This document shows, one piece after another, positions 27,824 to 36,724 of a stretch of 64,000 bases of DNA (position 1 is the stretch's first letter; each line of letters starts with the position of its first letter). Below the pieces are notes generated by a model. It searched no databases and was not told the DNA's origin. It saw only the letters and a program-made list of their open reading frames with translations. The position numbers were made by a program, and so were the translations under genes. Source of the DNA: Galbibacter mesophilus (GTDB lineage Bacteria; Bacteroidota; Bacteroidia; Flavobacteriales; Flavobacteriaceae); the NCBI RefSeq assembly GCF_023721415.1, contig NZ_JAMQVC010000001.1:1550001-1614000 (forward strand), in the 5' to 3' direction.

Positions 27824-30176
27824 CGAGTTCTTTCATGAGATCGTTATAGGTTAGCGGACTTTTATTGTCTTCATACTTATACATAATTCCAGCTGAAAGT
27901 GCTTTTAAGCCGCTCACGCCTTGAAGGTCTTCCAACTCGTTGATGACTACATCGTCGTTTAGGATGCCCTTGGCCTGTAATAGTTTGATGTATCTTAAAT
28001 ATTCCTCTTCATCCTTTTTTTGGGAATATATAATCGTCATTTTACCAGGTTGGGTAATCCTATCTTGAGTGCCACGTATATGAGCCTTGTCAATTCTCTT
28101 TTTTATGATTTCGTAGCGCGCATTGTAAGTACCATCTACATCGAAATGCTTTTCATCCATCCTGAATTTTATGGATAGAGGGGTGTTATGCACCAAAATC
28201 AACGAACTTACGTCCAGCGGGATTTTTAAATCGGGCTTTAAATTATAATAGGCATTTTCCATAAAGCACATGGTTTCCAGTTGCCACAATTTTAGGTTCT
28301 GGAGGTAAACATCGCTAAAAGGCTTTCCGTTGGAAATAGACTTCCCAATGTACATGGTATGCTCTACACCATCAGTTTTGTAGCGTTCAAAGAAATGTGG
28401 GAACATTTTTTGTGCTGACTGCTGTTTTTCATCGATAATCTTTGCCATCCTTTTGTTGATGATGGTTACCGTTTGGTCGTAGTCATTTCTGCAGTCGTAA
28501 ACCATCCCCGTGGTTTCGTTGAGCTGATTTACATATTTTTCAACCATTTCGTTGAGCGACGCATTAATGGTTTTTACTTGTTCCAGCGCAGGATGGATTT
28601 CTTCAAAAAGAAAATCGATTATGTTTTGCTCGGTACTGGTTTGAAAGTTTTCTTCTACTTCTTGTAAATAGCTGCTAATCCTAAAACTGTATTCTTCATA
28701 AATAGGCATGTTGCCTTCTTTAACAGCACTTTTAAATATGTTTTTTATAAGTTTCAGCTGTGTGTACAAGTCTCGTTGGGTAGCTTCGTTCCGCGCATCA
28801 GAAGAATTTTTAATATCAATTTGACCGTAGAGTGGATAAACATCTTTAAAGGCAATGTCGCCGAAAGAAACCATGCTGCCTTTGTTCTTTTCCCTTAAGA
28901 ATTTTTTGGCCTCCTTTACAAACTTCCACTTAACACTTTCGTGAATAGAAGTACATTCATTCTGAATAACCGCCTCAATTGTATTTTTATTTTCCGTTTT
29001 ATTGCGCACTACAGCCGCCGTAATATACGGCATCACTTCATGTAATTTATTGGCATTGATACTATTTAGCTCATGTTTTTTATGGGATACCAATTCTAGA
29101 ATACCCAAGAGTTCGCCCTCATGAGCTACAGGAACCAAAATGGCACTTTTAAAACCTTGAGTAGCTAAAGTACCGTAAGGAGCTGCGCCGTTACTTACCT
29201 TATCATATTTTTCAACATCGGAAATAGCGAAATGATGCTTGTCTTTCAGCAGAGTTTTGTAAGAATTATCACAAAGTATATTCTGACATTTATCATCAGA
29301 TTTTTCATGCAGCAAAAAGCTGGGCATGTTTTTGGTTAATTTCTCTAAGCTATTGGCATCATCATCATAACTGGAAAAACCTGTTTGCAAATTTTTTATT
29401 CCGAAGATAGAACGAAAGATATTTTCAAACTTATGAAGCAAAATTGTATCATGCGAGGTTTGCTCCAATAGTGTAGTTTTCAGATCGGAAATAGAATTGT
29501 CTATCGTAACATCAAACAAATTAGAAATTACAAATCCTTTTGCCAACCAACTGTTCGGTGGGAATTTTTCTTTCCAAAGGGAAATGTCATCAAAACCATC
29601 AAGCAATTCATCGATGTCTTCCTCATTAAGTTCAACAGCATTTTCGGTAGGGGATAATTCCATAAAATCGGCATTGTACATAATTCTGTAATGCCTTATT
29701 ATCCCATTTTCATCTGGAATGTCATAGTACAATGGTTTCTTGTACTGAACATCAATTTTATAATAAAATGAAAGAATTACCGTACATTGAAGAATGTACA
29801 TTTGATCTTCAGGAATGTTACGGATACTGGAATTATAATCCTCTCCAGCTCTTTTTATAATATCCTTAAACCTTGTTGATGCTTTAAAAATACGGTCATC
29901 AAAAGGAATTCCAATCGTTTTTATTTCGTTGGATGAAAGCATGGGAGGAAACATATCCTGCGTGATAAAGTCAATTTGCTCCTTGTAAGCATCTAACGAG
30001 GATAAATCTTCTATACCCTCAATAAGTTCGGGATGCTCTTCAGCGACAGCAAGAATCTTTTTTGCCTTTTCAGAAAGCAAATTATTATCGTTATCAGCCT
30101 CTGCTTTGTAGTGTTCTAAAAGCTTTTTAAAACTTACCTTAATGGTCAAAGGCGAATGTGTAGCTTCATACTTCAT
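27816..30176 (-). CDS. GAF-domain protein, function unknown
   Basis: A 786-residue soluble protein with no signal peptide. One GAF-like sensory domain can be placed at about 225-400, marked by GFKSAILVPVAHEGELLG (341-358) and a preceding Cys-containing segment. About 200 unassigned residues precede it and a helical region (about 400-600) follows. The C-terminal 180 residues are mixed alpha/beta. No histidine kinase, cyclase or output domain is visible. The gene converges on the HD fusion with an 8-base overlap of the 3' ends. Similar long GAF proteins are common in Flavobacteria but, as far as I know, uncharacterised. Confidence 0.78.
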   Translation of the reverse strand: MKYEATHSPLTIKVSFKKLLEHYKAEADNDNNLLSEKAKKILAVAEEHPELIEGIEDLSSLDAYKEQIDFITQDMFPPMLSSNEIKTIGIPFDDRIFKASTRFKDIIKRAGEDYNSSIRNIPEDQMYILQCTVILSFYYKIDVQYKKPLYYDIPDENGIIRHYRIMYNADFMELSPTENAVELNEEDIDELLDGFDDISLWKEKFPPNSWLAKGFVISNLFDVTIDNSISDLKTTLLEQTSHDTILLHKFENIFRSIFGIKNLQTGFSSYDDDANSLEKLTKNMPSFLLHEKSDDKCQNILCDNSYKTLLKDKHHFAISDVEKYDKVSNGAAPYGTLATQGFKSAILVPVAHEGELLGILELVSHKKHELNSINANKLHEVMPYITAAVVRNKTENKNTIEAVIQNECTSIHESVKWKFVKEAKKFLREKNKGSMVSFGDIAFKDVYPLYGQIDIKNSSDARNEATQRDLYTQLKLIKNIFKSAVKEGNMPIYEEYSFRISSYLQEVEENFQTSTEQNIIDFLFEEIHPALEQVKTINASLNEMVEKYVNQLNETTGMVYDCRNDYDQTVTIINKRMAKIIDEKQQSAQKMFPHFFERYKTDGVEHTMYIGKSISNGKPFSDVYLQNLKLWQLETMCFMENAYYNLKPDLKIPLDVSSLILVHNTPLSIKFRMDEKHFDVDGTYNARYEIIKKRIDKAHIRGTQDRITQPGKMTIIYSQKKDEEEYLRYIKLLQAKGILNDDVVINELEDLQGVSGLKALSAGIMYKYEDNKSPLTYNDLMKELAK

Positions 30177-30227
30177 AATCTAATATAGGCAAATTTTAAA
30201 CGCTCAGTCGTTAAAAGAACGTAAAAC

Positions 30228-30258
30228 TTGCACCAACGTTTACTTAATAATACTTTTG
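30228..30258 (+). promoter_or_regulatory. Promoter of the DUF3050 operon
   Basis: TTG (30228-30230), a 20-base spacer and TACTTTTG (30251-30258): a near-ideal Bacteroidota promoter. The TTG could be mistaken for a start codon, but here it is the -33 element. The transcript would start just before ATG 30273. Confidence 0.8.
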
Positions 30259-30272
30259 CGCAAAAATTAGCT

Positions 30273-31049
30273 ATGATTCAAAATGTTATGGAAAAAATAG
30301 CTCCGCAAAGAGCGGAGTTATTGAGCCATCCACTTTACGCCAAGATACAAACACCCGAACATTTAAGGGTATTTTTGCAACATCATGTGTATGCCGTTTG
30401 GGATTTTATGTCGCTATTGAAAGCGTTGCAACGCGAGCTTACATGTACAAATTTACCTTGGAAACCCATTGGAAATCCGAAAACGCGGTATCTAATTAAC
30501 GAAATTGTTTTGGGTGAAGAAACCGATGTGGATGAAGAAGGGAATTATATGAGTCATTACGAAATGTACTTATTGGCCATGGAGCAGTGTGGTGCCAATA
30601 CACAAACGGTTGAAGATTTTATTGGCTCTGTAAAGACTACTGAAGAAGTTTTAAATATTTTGAAAAACAGTGATTTATCACCTTCGGTAAACAATTTTCT
30701 TCGCTTTACTTTTGATTTGATTGCGGAAGGAAAACCTCATAAAATTGCTTCGGCTTTTACCTTCGGAAGGGAGGATTTAATACCAGATATGTTTACTGCT
30801 ATTTTAAAAAATATGCAGCAGGATTTTCCAAGCCTAGAGCTAAAAAAGCTTATCTATTATTTTGAAAGGCATATTGAAGTTGATGGAGATACCCACGGAC
30901 CTTTGGCTCATAAAATGATTGAAGAACTGTGCGGCAGCGATTCAAAAAAATGGGAAGAAGTTACTACGGTTGCCAAAGAGGCTTTAAAAGCGCGAATTGA
31001 TTTGTGGAACGGAATTGAAAAAGAAATTACGCATAGCCTGCCTGTATAA
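30273..31049 (+). CDS. DUF3050 / heme-oxygenase-like protein
   Basis: A 258-residue protein that I match to DUF3050. It is predicted all-helical with a heme-oxygenase-like fold that can hold a di-metal centre. Conserved features: LLSHPLYAKI, HLRVFLQHHVYAVWDFM, the NEIVLGEETD segment and a later FERHIEVDGDTHGP. The last three are rich in Glu, His and Asp, as expected for metal ligands. The reaction is not established. The start is ATG 30273; a TTG 45 bases upstream belongs to the promoter. First gene of a four-gene plus-strand run. Confidence 0.85.
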   Translation: MIQNVMEKIAPQRAELLSHPLYAKIQTPEHLRVFLQHHVYAVWDFMSLLKALQRELTCTNLPWKPIGNPKTRYLINEIVLGEETDVDEEGNYMSHYEMYLLAMEQCGANTQTVEDFIGSVKTTEEVLNILKNSDLSPSVNNFLRFTFDLIAEGKPHKIASAFTFGREDLIPDMFTAILKNMQQDFPSLELKKLIYYFERHIEVDGDTHGPLAHKMIEELCGSDSKKWEEVTTVAKEALKARIDLWNGIEKEITHSLPV

Positions 31050-31070
31050 ATTATTTGTTTAATTTTAGGC

Positions 31071-31964
31071 ATGTCTACTCGTAAACGGTTTGATAAAGCC
31101 TATAAAAACGCACCGGTCATTGAATTTGATGATACTTCAAAATTCATCATTTTTAGTGATTGCCATCGGGGCGACAACAGTTTTGCCGACGATTTTGCGA
31201 ATAATAGAAATACCTATTTTCACGCGTTAAAGCAATATTACAAAGCGGGGTTTTCTTACATAGAGTTAGGGGATGGTAATGAGCTTTGGGAAAATCTTTA
31301 TTTCAGCAGTATTTTTGAATCGCATAAGAATATATTTTTTCTTCTGAAGGAATTTCACCAACAGAACAGGTTGCACCTAATTTATGGCAATCACGACATG
31401 GTGTACCAAAATCCAAAAACGGTTGAAAGTCACTACGGAAGCATTATGGATGGTAAAACGGGAGTTAGGGTTCCTTTTTTTAATGACTTAGCATATCATG
31501 AAGCCATTTTATTAAAACACAAAGAAACCGGCCAAGAGCTTTTCATGGCACATGGTCACCAAGCTGATTGGTGGAATTACAACTTTTGGAAACTTAACCG
31601 ATTGATGGTTCGTTTAATATGGCGACAGTTGCAAGTAGTGGGGATTTCAGACCCTACAAGTCCGGCAAAAAACAATATCGAGTTAATAAAAGTTGAGAGG
31701 CGTACCAAAAAATGGATTGCAGAAAACAGCAATATTTTTACCATAACAGGTCACACTCATAGACCTCGTTTTCCTGAACCTGGAGATTTACCATACTTTA
31801 ATGATGGTAGCTGTGTACACCCACGTAGTATCACCGGACTAGAGATTGAGAATGGTGCAATTTCTTTGGTGAAGTGGTACGTAGATACTTCCGAAGAAGG
31901 TATTTTACAGGTGGTTAGAAGTGTTTTGGAAGGGCCTCAGCTACTTAAAAACTATATTATTTAA
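31071..31964 (+). CDS. Metallophosphoesterase (calcineurin-like)
   Basis: A 297-residue cytoplasmic phosphoesterase with the full motif set: FSDCHRGD (DxH), GDGNE (GDxxE), YGNHDM (GNHD), MAHGHQAD (H) and TGHTHRPRF (GHTH). The arrangement is like LpxH-related and other small calcineurin-like enzymes, but substrate cannot be told from sequence. It starts 21 bases after the DUF3050 stop and ends 18 bases before the PQQ dehydrogenase gene, so it is probably in the same operon. Confidence 0.88.
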   Translation: MSTRKRFDKAYKNAPVIEFDDTSKFIIFSDCHRGDNSFADDFANNRNTYFHALKQYYKAGFSYIELGDGNELWENLYFSSIFESHKNIFFLLKEFHQQNRLHLIYGNHDMVYQNPKTVESHYGSIMDGKTGVRVPFFNDLAYHEAILLKHKETGQELFMAHGHQADWWNYNFWKLNRLMVRLIWRQLQVVGISDPTSPAKNNIELIKVERRTKKWIAENSNIFTITGHTHRPRFPEPGDLPYFNDGSCVHPRSITGLEIENGAISLVKWYVDTSEEGILQVVRSVLEGPQLLKNYII

Positions 31965-31982
31965 CCAACCGTAATTTTTGTA

Positions 31983-34079
31983 ATGAAGACTTTTAATATT
32001 TGCAAACTGTTCTTTTTACTACTGATTTTTATCGGTTGTGAGAACAAAAATGATTCTAGTCACGACTGGAAAGAGTATTTAGGGGGAGCAGAGCGTAATC
32101 ATTTTACCAAACTATCCCAGATTACACCGGAAAACGTACATGAATTAGACATCGCATGGTCCCATAAACTTCCCGATAGTGGCCAAATGCAAATGAATCC
32201 AATTATTGCTAATAATTTAATTTATGGGGTTACTGCCAAGTTGCAGACATTTGCTTTGCGTGCCGATACGGGTGAAAGAGCTTGGATTTTCGGCGATACT
32301 TTAAAAGCTTGGCACAGCACGAGTAGAGGGGTTTCTTATTGGGAAAAAGGAAAAGACAAACGTATTTTGTACACAATGGGTGCCTCATTATACGCTTTAG
32401 ATGCTTTAACGGGAAAACCGATACAATCATTTGGGGATAATGGGAAAATCGACTTGCATGCGGGATTGCCTGAAGTGGCTCAAAATAAATTTATCATTTC
32501 CAATACCCCCGGAACAATTTACAAAGATATAATCGTGATGCCGGTTCGTGTTTCTGAAGGCGCTGATGCGGCTCCTGGTGATATTCGTGCTTTCAATATT
32601 CTCACCGGAGAATTGGTTTGGACTTTCCATACCATTCCACACCCAAAAGAACCAGGCTACGAGACATGGGAAAACAAGGAAGCTTATAAAAACAAGAATA
32701 TTGGTGGAGCTAATAATTGGGCCGGAATGGCGGTAGATAATGAGCGAGGTATTCTTTATGTGCCAACAGGCTCCAATGCTCCTGATTTTTACGGGGGAAA
32801 TAGAAAGGGAGACAATCTATACGCCAATTGTTTGCTTGCACTGGATGCCAATACAGGAAAATTGCTTTGGCACTTTCAAACCACGCATCACGATATTTGG
32901 GACAGAGATTTACCGGCACCTCCAAATTTAATTACGGTGGAAAGATACGGTAAAAAAATTGATGCAGTCGCCCAAATTACCAAACAGGGGTATGTTTTCG
33001 TATTCAACAGGGAAACAGGAGAACCTCTTTTTGATATTGAGGAAGTTGAAGTTCCAGCGTCTACATTAGATGGAGAAGCGGCTTCACCTACACAACCGAT
33101 ACCGGTATTGCCTAAACCGTACGCTCGATTGAGTAGTGATATTTCAGAAGAAGATTTGAGTCCGTACGCAGAAAATCAAGAGGACATAAAAAGAAAATTC
33201 AATAGCTTAAAAAAACATAATTTTACACCACCAGGATTGGAACCTAGTTTGATGCTTCCGGGTTATGATGGTGGTGCAGAGTGGGGCGGAGCAGGCGCTG
33301 ACCCTGAAAATGGTATTTTGTATGTAAACGCAAATGAAATGCCTGTTGTTCTGTCTATGAAGAAGAATGAAGAGGAAAAAAATAGCTCAGTTGTGGATGG
33401 AGCTTCGTTGTATAAAAAATACTGTGCTATTTGTCATCAAGAACATAGAAAGGGTGTTGCTGAAAGTGGTTATCCATCACTTTTGAATTTGCCTTCCAAA
33501 TATCAAGAAGAAGAAATTTTAAAATTAATAGAACTCGGAAAAGGAATGATGCCTGGTTTCCCTCAAATATCAGAAGATGAAAGAGAGGCAATTTTAGCAT
33601 TTGTTTACCGGGGCGATAAACAGGAAGTGGTTTTGGAAAGTGATGACGACATTTACCGATCGCCTTACAACCATAGTGGCTATTTTAAGTTTTTAGATAG
33701 CAATGAACTTCCGGCCATCGCCCCGCCTTGGGGAACATTAAGCGCTATCGACCTGAATTCTGGAAATTATCTTTGGCAAATTCCGTTAGGAATAACCCCT
33801 TCTTTGAATAACGCCGCAACTGGTACCGAAAATTATGGTGGACCTATTATTACGGAGAATGGTTTGTTGTTTATTGCAGCAACAAAAGATGGCTATTTTA
33901 GAGCTTTTAATAGAAATAGTGGTAAATTGCTGTGGGAAATTAAACTCCCTGCAGCATCTTTCGCAACGCCTTCAACGTATATGATAAATGGGAAGCAATA
34001 CATTGTTATGGCATGTGGAGGAGAGAAATTAGGAACACCGAAAGGAAATCAAATAATAGCCTTTGCTTTAAAGGAATAA
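31983..34079 (+). CDS. PQQ-dependent dehydrogenase with inserted cytochrome c domain
   Basis: A 698-residue periplasmic lipoprotein quinoprotein. The signal peptide ends at the lipobox cysteine in IFIGCEN. The bulk is an eight-bladed beta-propeller of the glucose/alcohol dehydrogenase class, with repeated ALDANTGKLLWHF-type and AIDLNSGNYLWQ-type blade motifs and the THHDIWDRDLPAPP segment typical of membrane glucose dehydrogenases. A c-type cytochrome is inserted at about 465-545, with CAICH near residue 480 and a Met ligand in GKGMMPGFP. Electrons would pass from PQQ to this heme. PQQ synthesis genes are not in the window. Third gene of the operon. Confidence 0.9.
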   Translation: MKTFNICKLFFLLLIFIGCENKNDSSHDWKEYLGGAERNHFTKLSQITPENVHELDIAWSHKLPDSGQMQMNPIIANNLIYGVTAKLQTFALRADTGERAWIFGDTLKAWHSTSRGVSYWEKGKDKRILYTMGASLYALDALTGKPIQSFGDNGKIDLHAGLPEVAQNKFIISNTPGTIYKDIIVMPVRVSEGADAAPGDIRAFNILTGELVWTFHTIPHPKEPGYETWENKEAYKNKNIGGANNWAGMAVDNERGILYVPTGSNAPDFYGGNRKGDNLYANCLLALDANTGKLLWHFQTTHHDIWDRDLPAPPNLITVERYGKKIDAVAQITKQGYVFVFNRETGEPLFDIEEVEVPASTLDGEAASPTQPIPVLPKPYARLSSDISEEDLSPYAENQEDIKRKFNSLKKHNFTPPGLEPSLMLPGYDGGAEWGGAGADPENGILYVNANEMPVVLSMKKNEEEKNSSVVDGASLYKKYCAICHQEHRKGVAESGYPSLLNLPSKYQEEEILKLIELGKGMMPGFPQISEDEREAILAFVYRGDKQEVVLESDDDIYRSPYNHSGYFKFLDSNELPAIAPPWGTLSAIDLNSGNYLWQIPLGITPSLNNAATGTENYGGPIITENGLLFIAATKDGYFRAFNRNSGKLLWEIKLPAASFATPSTYMINGKQYIVMACGGEKLGTPKGNQIIAFALKE

Positions 34080-34092
34080 TAAAAAATGTAAG

Positions 34093-34797
34093 ATGAAACG
34101 ATTTATACTTGTACTAACTTTACTGTTTTTAGCGGCTTGTAAATCTACTCAAACCACTGTTCAAACTGAAAGTCCGCCAGCACCGGAAGATTTGAAGTAT
34201 TTGGCGTTAGGGGATAGCTATACAATTGGGGAAAGTGTATGTGAAAGCTGTAAATTTCCTATTCAATTAATAAGCAGACTTGCTGAAGAGGAGGATCAAA
34301 AAATTGAGCTACAGGTGATAGCTAAAACGGGCTGGACTACCTCAGATTTGATTAAAGCTATTAATGAAGAAAATCCAACTCCTGATCAAGATTTTGTTAC
34401 ACTATTAATTGGGGTGAACAATCAATACCAAGGAAAAGACTTTTCGCTCTATGAGGAAGATTTTCCTGCCTTGTTGGCCAAGGCCATACAATTGGCTAAA
34501 GGAAATAAAGAACATGTTTTTGTGATTTCAATCCCCGATTATGCATACACTCCATTCGGACAAAGAAAAGGAAATACGGATAAAATCTCTTCTGAAATAG
34601 ACCAGTACAACGCTTTTGCCAAGAAAACAGCTCAAATTATGGGTGTAAGTTTTATAAATATAACCAATATTACACGCGAAGGATTGAAGAATACTTCTTT
34701 AGTAGCTTCAGATGGTTTGCATCCTTCCAAAGAAGCATACAGCAGTTTTGTTTCTCAAATACTGTTGGAAATTAAGAAGAAGGATATTGCGAAGTAA
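34093..34797 (+). CDS. SGNH/GDSL-type hydrolase lipoprotein
   Basis: A 234-residue lipoprotein esterase. The signal peptide ends at the cysteine in FLAACKST. SGNH blocks: LALGDSYTIG (catalytic Ser), a Gly in block II, LLIGVNNQY (Asn in block III) and SDGLHPSKEAY (Asp and His). A CESCK pair close to the active-site loop is unusual. The substrate may be a lipid, acyl-sugar or other ester. It starts 13 bases after the PQQ dehydrogenase gene and ends the operon. Confidence 0.9.
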   Translation: MKRFILVLTLLFLAACKSTQTTVQTESPPAPEDLKYLALGDSYTIGESVCESCKFPIQLISRLAEEEDQKIELQVIAKTGWTTSDLIKAINEENPTPDQDFVTLLIGVNNQYQGKDFSLYEEDFPALLAKAIQLAKGNKEHVFVISIPDYAYTPFGQRKGNTDKISSEIDQYNAFAKKTAQIMGVSFINITNITREGLKNTSLVASDGLHPSKEAYSSFVSQILLEIKKKDIAK

Positions 34798-34819
34798 AAT
34801 TTTTTAAGAAGAATGAAAA

Positions 34820-34848
34820 GGAGTAAAGATTTATCTAGTCTTCACTCC
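34820..34848. terminator. Hairpin between convergent genes, probable terminator
   Basis: GGAGTAAAGA (34820-34829) pairs with TCTTCACTCC (34839-34848) with one mismatch, and has a 9-base loop. It lies between the SGNH hydrolase and ferredoxin stops. The T-tract is weak in both directions. Confidence 0.5.
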
Positions 34849-34852
34849 AGGA

Positions 34853-35182
34853 TTAGACCTCTGGAGCTAATTCAACTTCCAATCCGTCCAAATCAAACGT
34901 CATGGGAATTTGGCAGCCCAAACGGCTATTGTCTTTTACGTTGAAAGCTTCTGCAAGCATAAGGTCTTCGTCGTAACTCATTTCCGGTAACTTATGGTCT
35001 GATGTTACGTAACATTGGCAAGAAGCGCACATCGCCATACCACCACATACACCAATGGTTCCTTCGGGAGCAAGCTCATAAGAACGAACTACCTCCATTA
35101 AATTCATTGCCATATCTGTTGGGGCCTGTACTTCGTGAACTTCACCTTCACGGTCTTTGATTTTTATCGTAATATCAGACAT
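34853..35182 (-). CDS. 2Fe-2S ferredoxin (adrenodoxin type)
   Basis: A 109-residue electron carrier. Cysteines C46, C52, C55 and C90 follow the adrenodoxin-type C-X5-C-X2-C...C pattern (GVCGGMAMCASCQC and RLGCQI). No signal peptide. It follows the reductase gene by 91 bases on the same strand, so the two are a natural redox pair. A near-palindrome sits in that gap over the predicted promoter, which hints at separate control. Confidence 0.9.
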   Translation of the reverse strand: MSDITIKIKDREGEVHEVQAPTDMAMNLMEVVRSYELAPEGTIGVCGGMAMCASCQCYVTSDHKLPEMSYDEDLMLAEAFNVKDNSRLGCQIPMTFDLDGLEVELAPEV

Positions 35183-35202
35183 AAGTATTCTATTTGATGC
35201 GG

Positions 35203-35245
35203 TAAAAATACATAAAAAGTTTAATACCCTACTAGACTACTAGGG
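35203..35245 (-). promoter_or_regulatory. Predicted ferredoxin promoter with palindromic operator
   Basis: A -7-like TATTTTTA (minus strand, 35203-35210). Upstream, at 35227-35245, is a 19-bp near-palindrome CCCTAGTAGTCTAGTAGGG with one mismatched pair. The palindrome covers the -33 region. A regulator is not identified. Confidence 0.4.
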
Positions 35246-35273
35246 AATATTTTTTTACCGCAAACTTATTTTA

Positions 35274-36326
35274 TTAGTTAATGGATTTTACTACTGCTTT
35301 TTCAGCTTCTTTTCTACTTCCGTCGAAACCGTCAACGCCACTTACGGTAGTGTATTTCATAACGTATTTTTTATCAGGGAAAATACGTTTGTAGGCGCTT
35401 TGGCACATAAGAGTGGCTTCGTGAAATCCGCAAAGAATAAGCTTTAACTTTCCTGGGTAGGTGTTTACATCTCCAATGGCATAAATACCTGGAATATTGG
35501 TTTGGTAATCCAATGTATTGTCTACTTTAATGGCATTCTTCTCAATTTCGAGTCCCCAATTGGCAATAGGGCCAAGTTTAGGGGATAGACCGAACAAAGG
35601 AATAAAATGGTCTAGCTCAAGATTGATGATGTCTTCTTCTTGTTTGATGGAAATGCTTTCTAGTTTACCGTTTCCATGTAATTCTTTTACTTCCGCGGGA
35701 GTGATTAAGTTAATCTTTCCAAGTTTTTTAAGCTCTTCTACTTTTTCCACGGAATCCAATGCACCCCGAAATTCATTTCTTCGGTGAATAAGAGTAACCT
35801 CATCAGCCACATCTGCTAAAAAAATAGACCAATCTAATGCAGAATCTCCACCGCCCGCGATGGCAACCCGTTTTCCTCTATAAATTTCTGGGTCGCGAAT
35901 AATGTATTCCACACCCTTGTCTTCGAAAGATTCTATGTTTTGTAGTTGAGGTTTTCTAGGTTCAAAGCTCCCTAATCCTCCCGCAATAGCTACAACTTTT
36001 GCTTGGTGCTTAGTTCCTTTATTAGTGGTAACTATAAACGAATCATCTTCTTGCTTCTCAATTGTTTCTGCTCGTTCACCAAGGGTAAAGCCAGGTTCAA
36101 AAGCTTCGATTTGTTTCATGAGGTTATCAACAAGGTCTCCTGCCAGAACTTCTGGAAATCCTGGGATATCGTAAATAGGCTTTTTAGGATAAATCTCTGC
36201 ACATTGTCCACCAGGCTGTGGAAGCGCATCGATTAAGTGACATTTCAATTTTAGCAATCCAGCTTCAAAAACGGTAAAAAGTCCTGTGGGGCCAGCTCCT
36301 ATTATGAGAATATCTGTTTGAATCAT
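35274..36326 (-). CDS. Ferredoxin-NADP reductase type flavoprotein (thioredoxin-reductase-like)
   Basis: A 350-residue FAD/NAD(P)H oxidoreductase of the thioredoxin-reductase fold. It has GAGPTGLF for FAD near the N-terminus, GGGDSALDW for NAD(P)H and the FAD-closing AIGDVNTYPGKLKL segment. The redox CxxC of thioredoxin reductases is missing, as in the YumC-type ferredoxin-NADP reductases. It lies just upstream of a ferredoxin gene. I chose ATG 36326 because MIQTDILIIGAG is the usual start; a 13-residue upstream extension is rich in Cys, Lys and Arg and looks non-coding. Confidence 0.88.
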   Translation of the reverse strand: MIQTDILIIGAGPTGLFTVFEAGLLKLKCHLIDALPQPGGQCAEIYPKKPIYDIPGFPEVLAGDLVDNLMKQIEAFEPGFTLGERAETIEKQEDDSFIVTTNKGTKHQAKVVAIAGGLGSFEPRKPQLQNIESFEDKGVEYIIRDPEIYRGKRVAIAGGGDSALDWSIFLADVADEVTLIHRRNEFRGALDSVEKVEELKKLGKINLITPAEVKELHGNGKLESISIKQEEDIINLELDHFIPLFGLSPKLGPIANWGLEIEKNAIKVDNTLDYQTNIPGIYAIGDVNTYPGKLKLILCGFHEATLMCQSAYKRIFPDKKYVMKYTTVSGVDGFDGSRKEAEKAVVKSIN

Positions 36327-36346
36327 TCGAAAACATCTTTTTTTGA

Positions 36347-36461
36347 GACAGTTTATATCAAACAAAAAACTGTCCTGTATTATTTACTGAAAAAGCGTAA
36401 GGAAGAGAGCCTAAAGAGTTATAATGCACGGATTTTTGGAATGTGCAGAATAATTAGGCTC
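36347..36461 (-). other. Structured intergenic segment between nifU-like and reductase genes
   Basis: Two hairpins. One pairs GACAGTTT (36347-36354) with AAACTGTC (36367-36374). The other is a larger element, GAGCCTAA (36407-36414) with TTAGGCTC (36454-36461), enclosing a TGCAC/GTGCA stem (36425-36429 with 36443-36447). It lies in the 5' region of the reductase transcript. It could be a terminator plus leader, or a regulatory RNA element. Confidence 0.4.
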
Positions 36462-36473
36462 GCACGCCAAAAA

Positions 36474-36713
36474 TTATTCTATATTAACTACTTGCTCTAT
36501 TTGCGGAACATATTTTTTTATGGTCATTTCCACGCCGCTTTTAAGCGTCATTTGATTAACACTGCAGCCAACACAAGCGCCTTCAAGCCTTACTTTTACC
36601 AACTTATCGTCATCAATGGAAACAAGACTAATGTTTCCACCATCACTTTCTAGGAAAGGTCTTATTTCCTCCAGTGCTTTTTCTACGTTTAATTTAACTT
36701 CTTCCGACGTCAT
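36474..36713 (-). CDS. NifU-like Fe-S scaffold/carrier (C-terminal NifU domain)
   Basis: A 79-residue stand-alone Nfu domain. It carries the CxxC motif at C47 and C50 (GACVGCSVNQ) that binds an Fe-S cluster at the dimer interface and delivers it to apoproteins. The length is that of the isolated domain. It is 11 bases after the Mrp gene, consistent with a shared role in Fe-S cluster delivery. Confidence 0.93.
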   Translation of the reverse strand: MTSEEVKLNVEKALEEIRPFLESDGGNISLVSIDDDKLVKVRLEGACVGCSVNQMTLKSGVEMTIKKYVPQIEQVVNIE

Positions 36714-36724
36714 TGCTATTGAAA

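Noticed and set aside
30228-30272. TTG start for the DUF3050 gene
   Set aside because: The TTG is the -33 element of a near-ideal promoter; ATG 30273 fits the family start.
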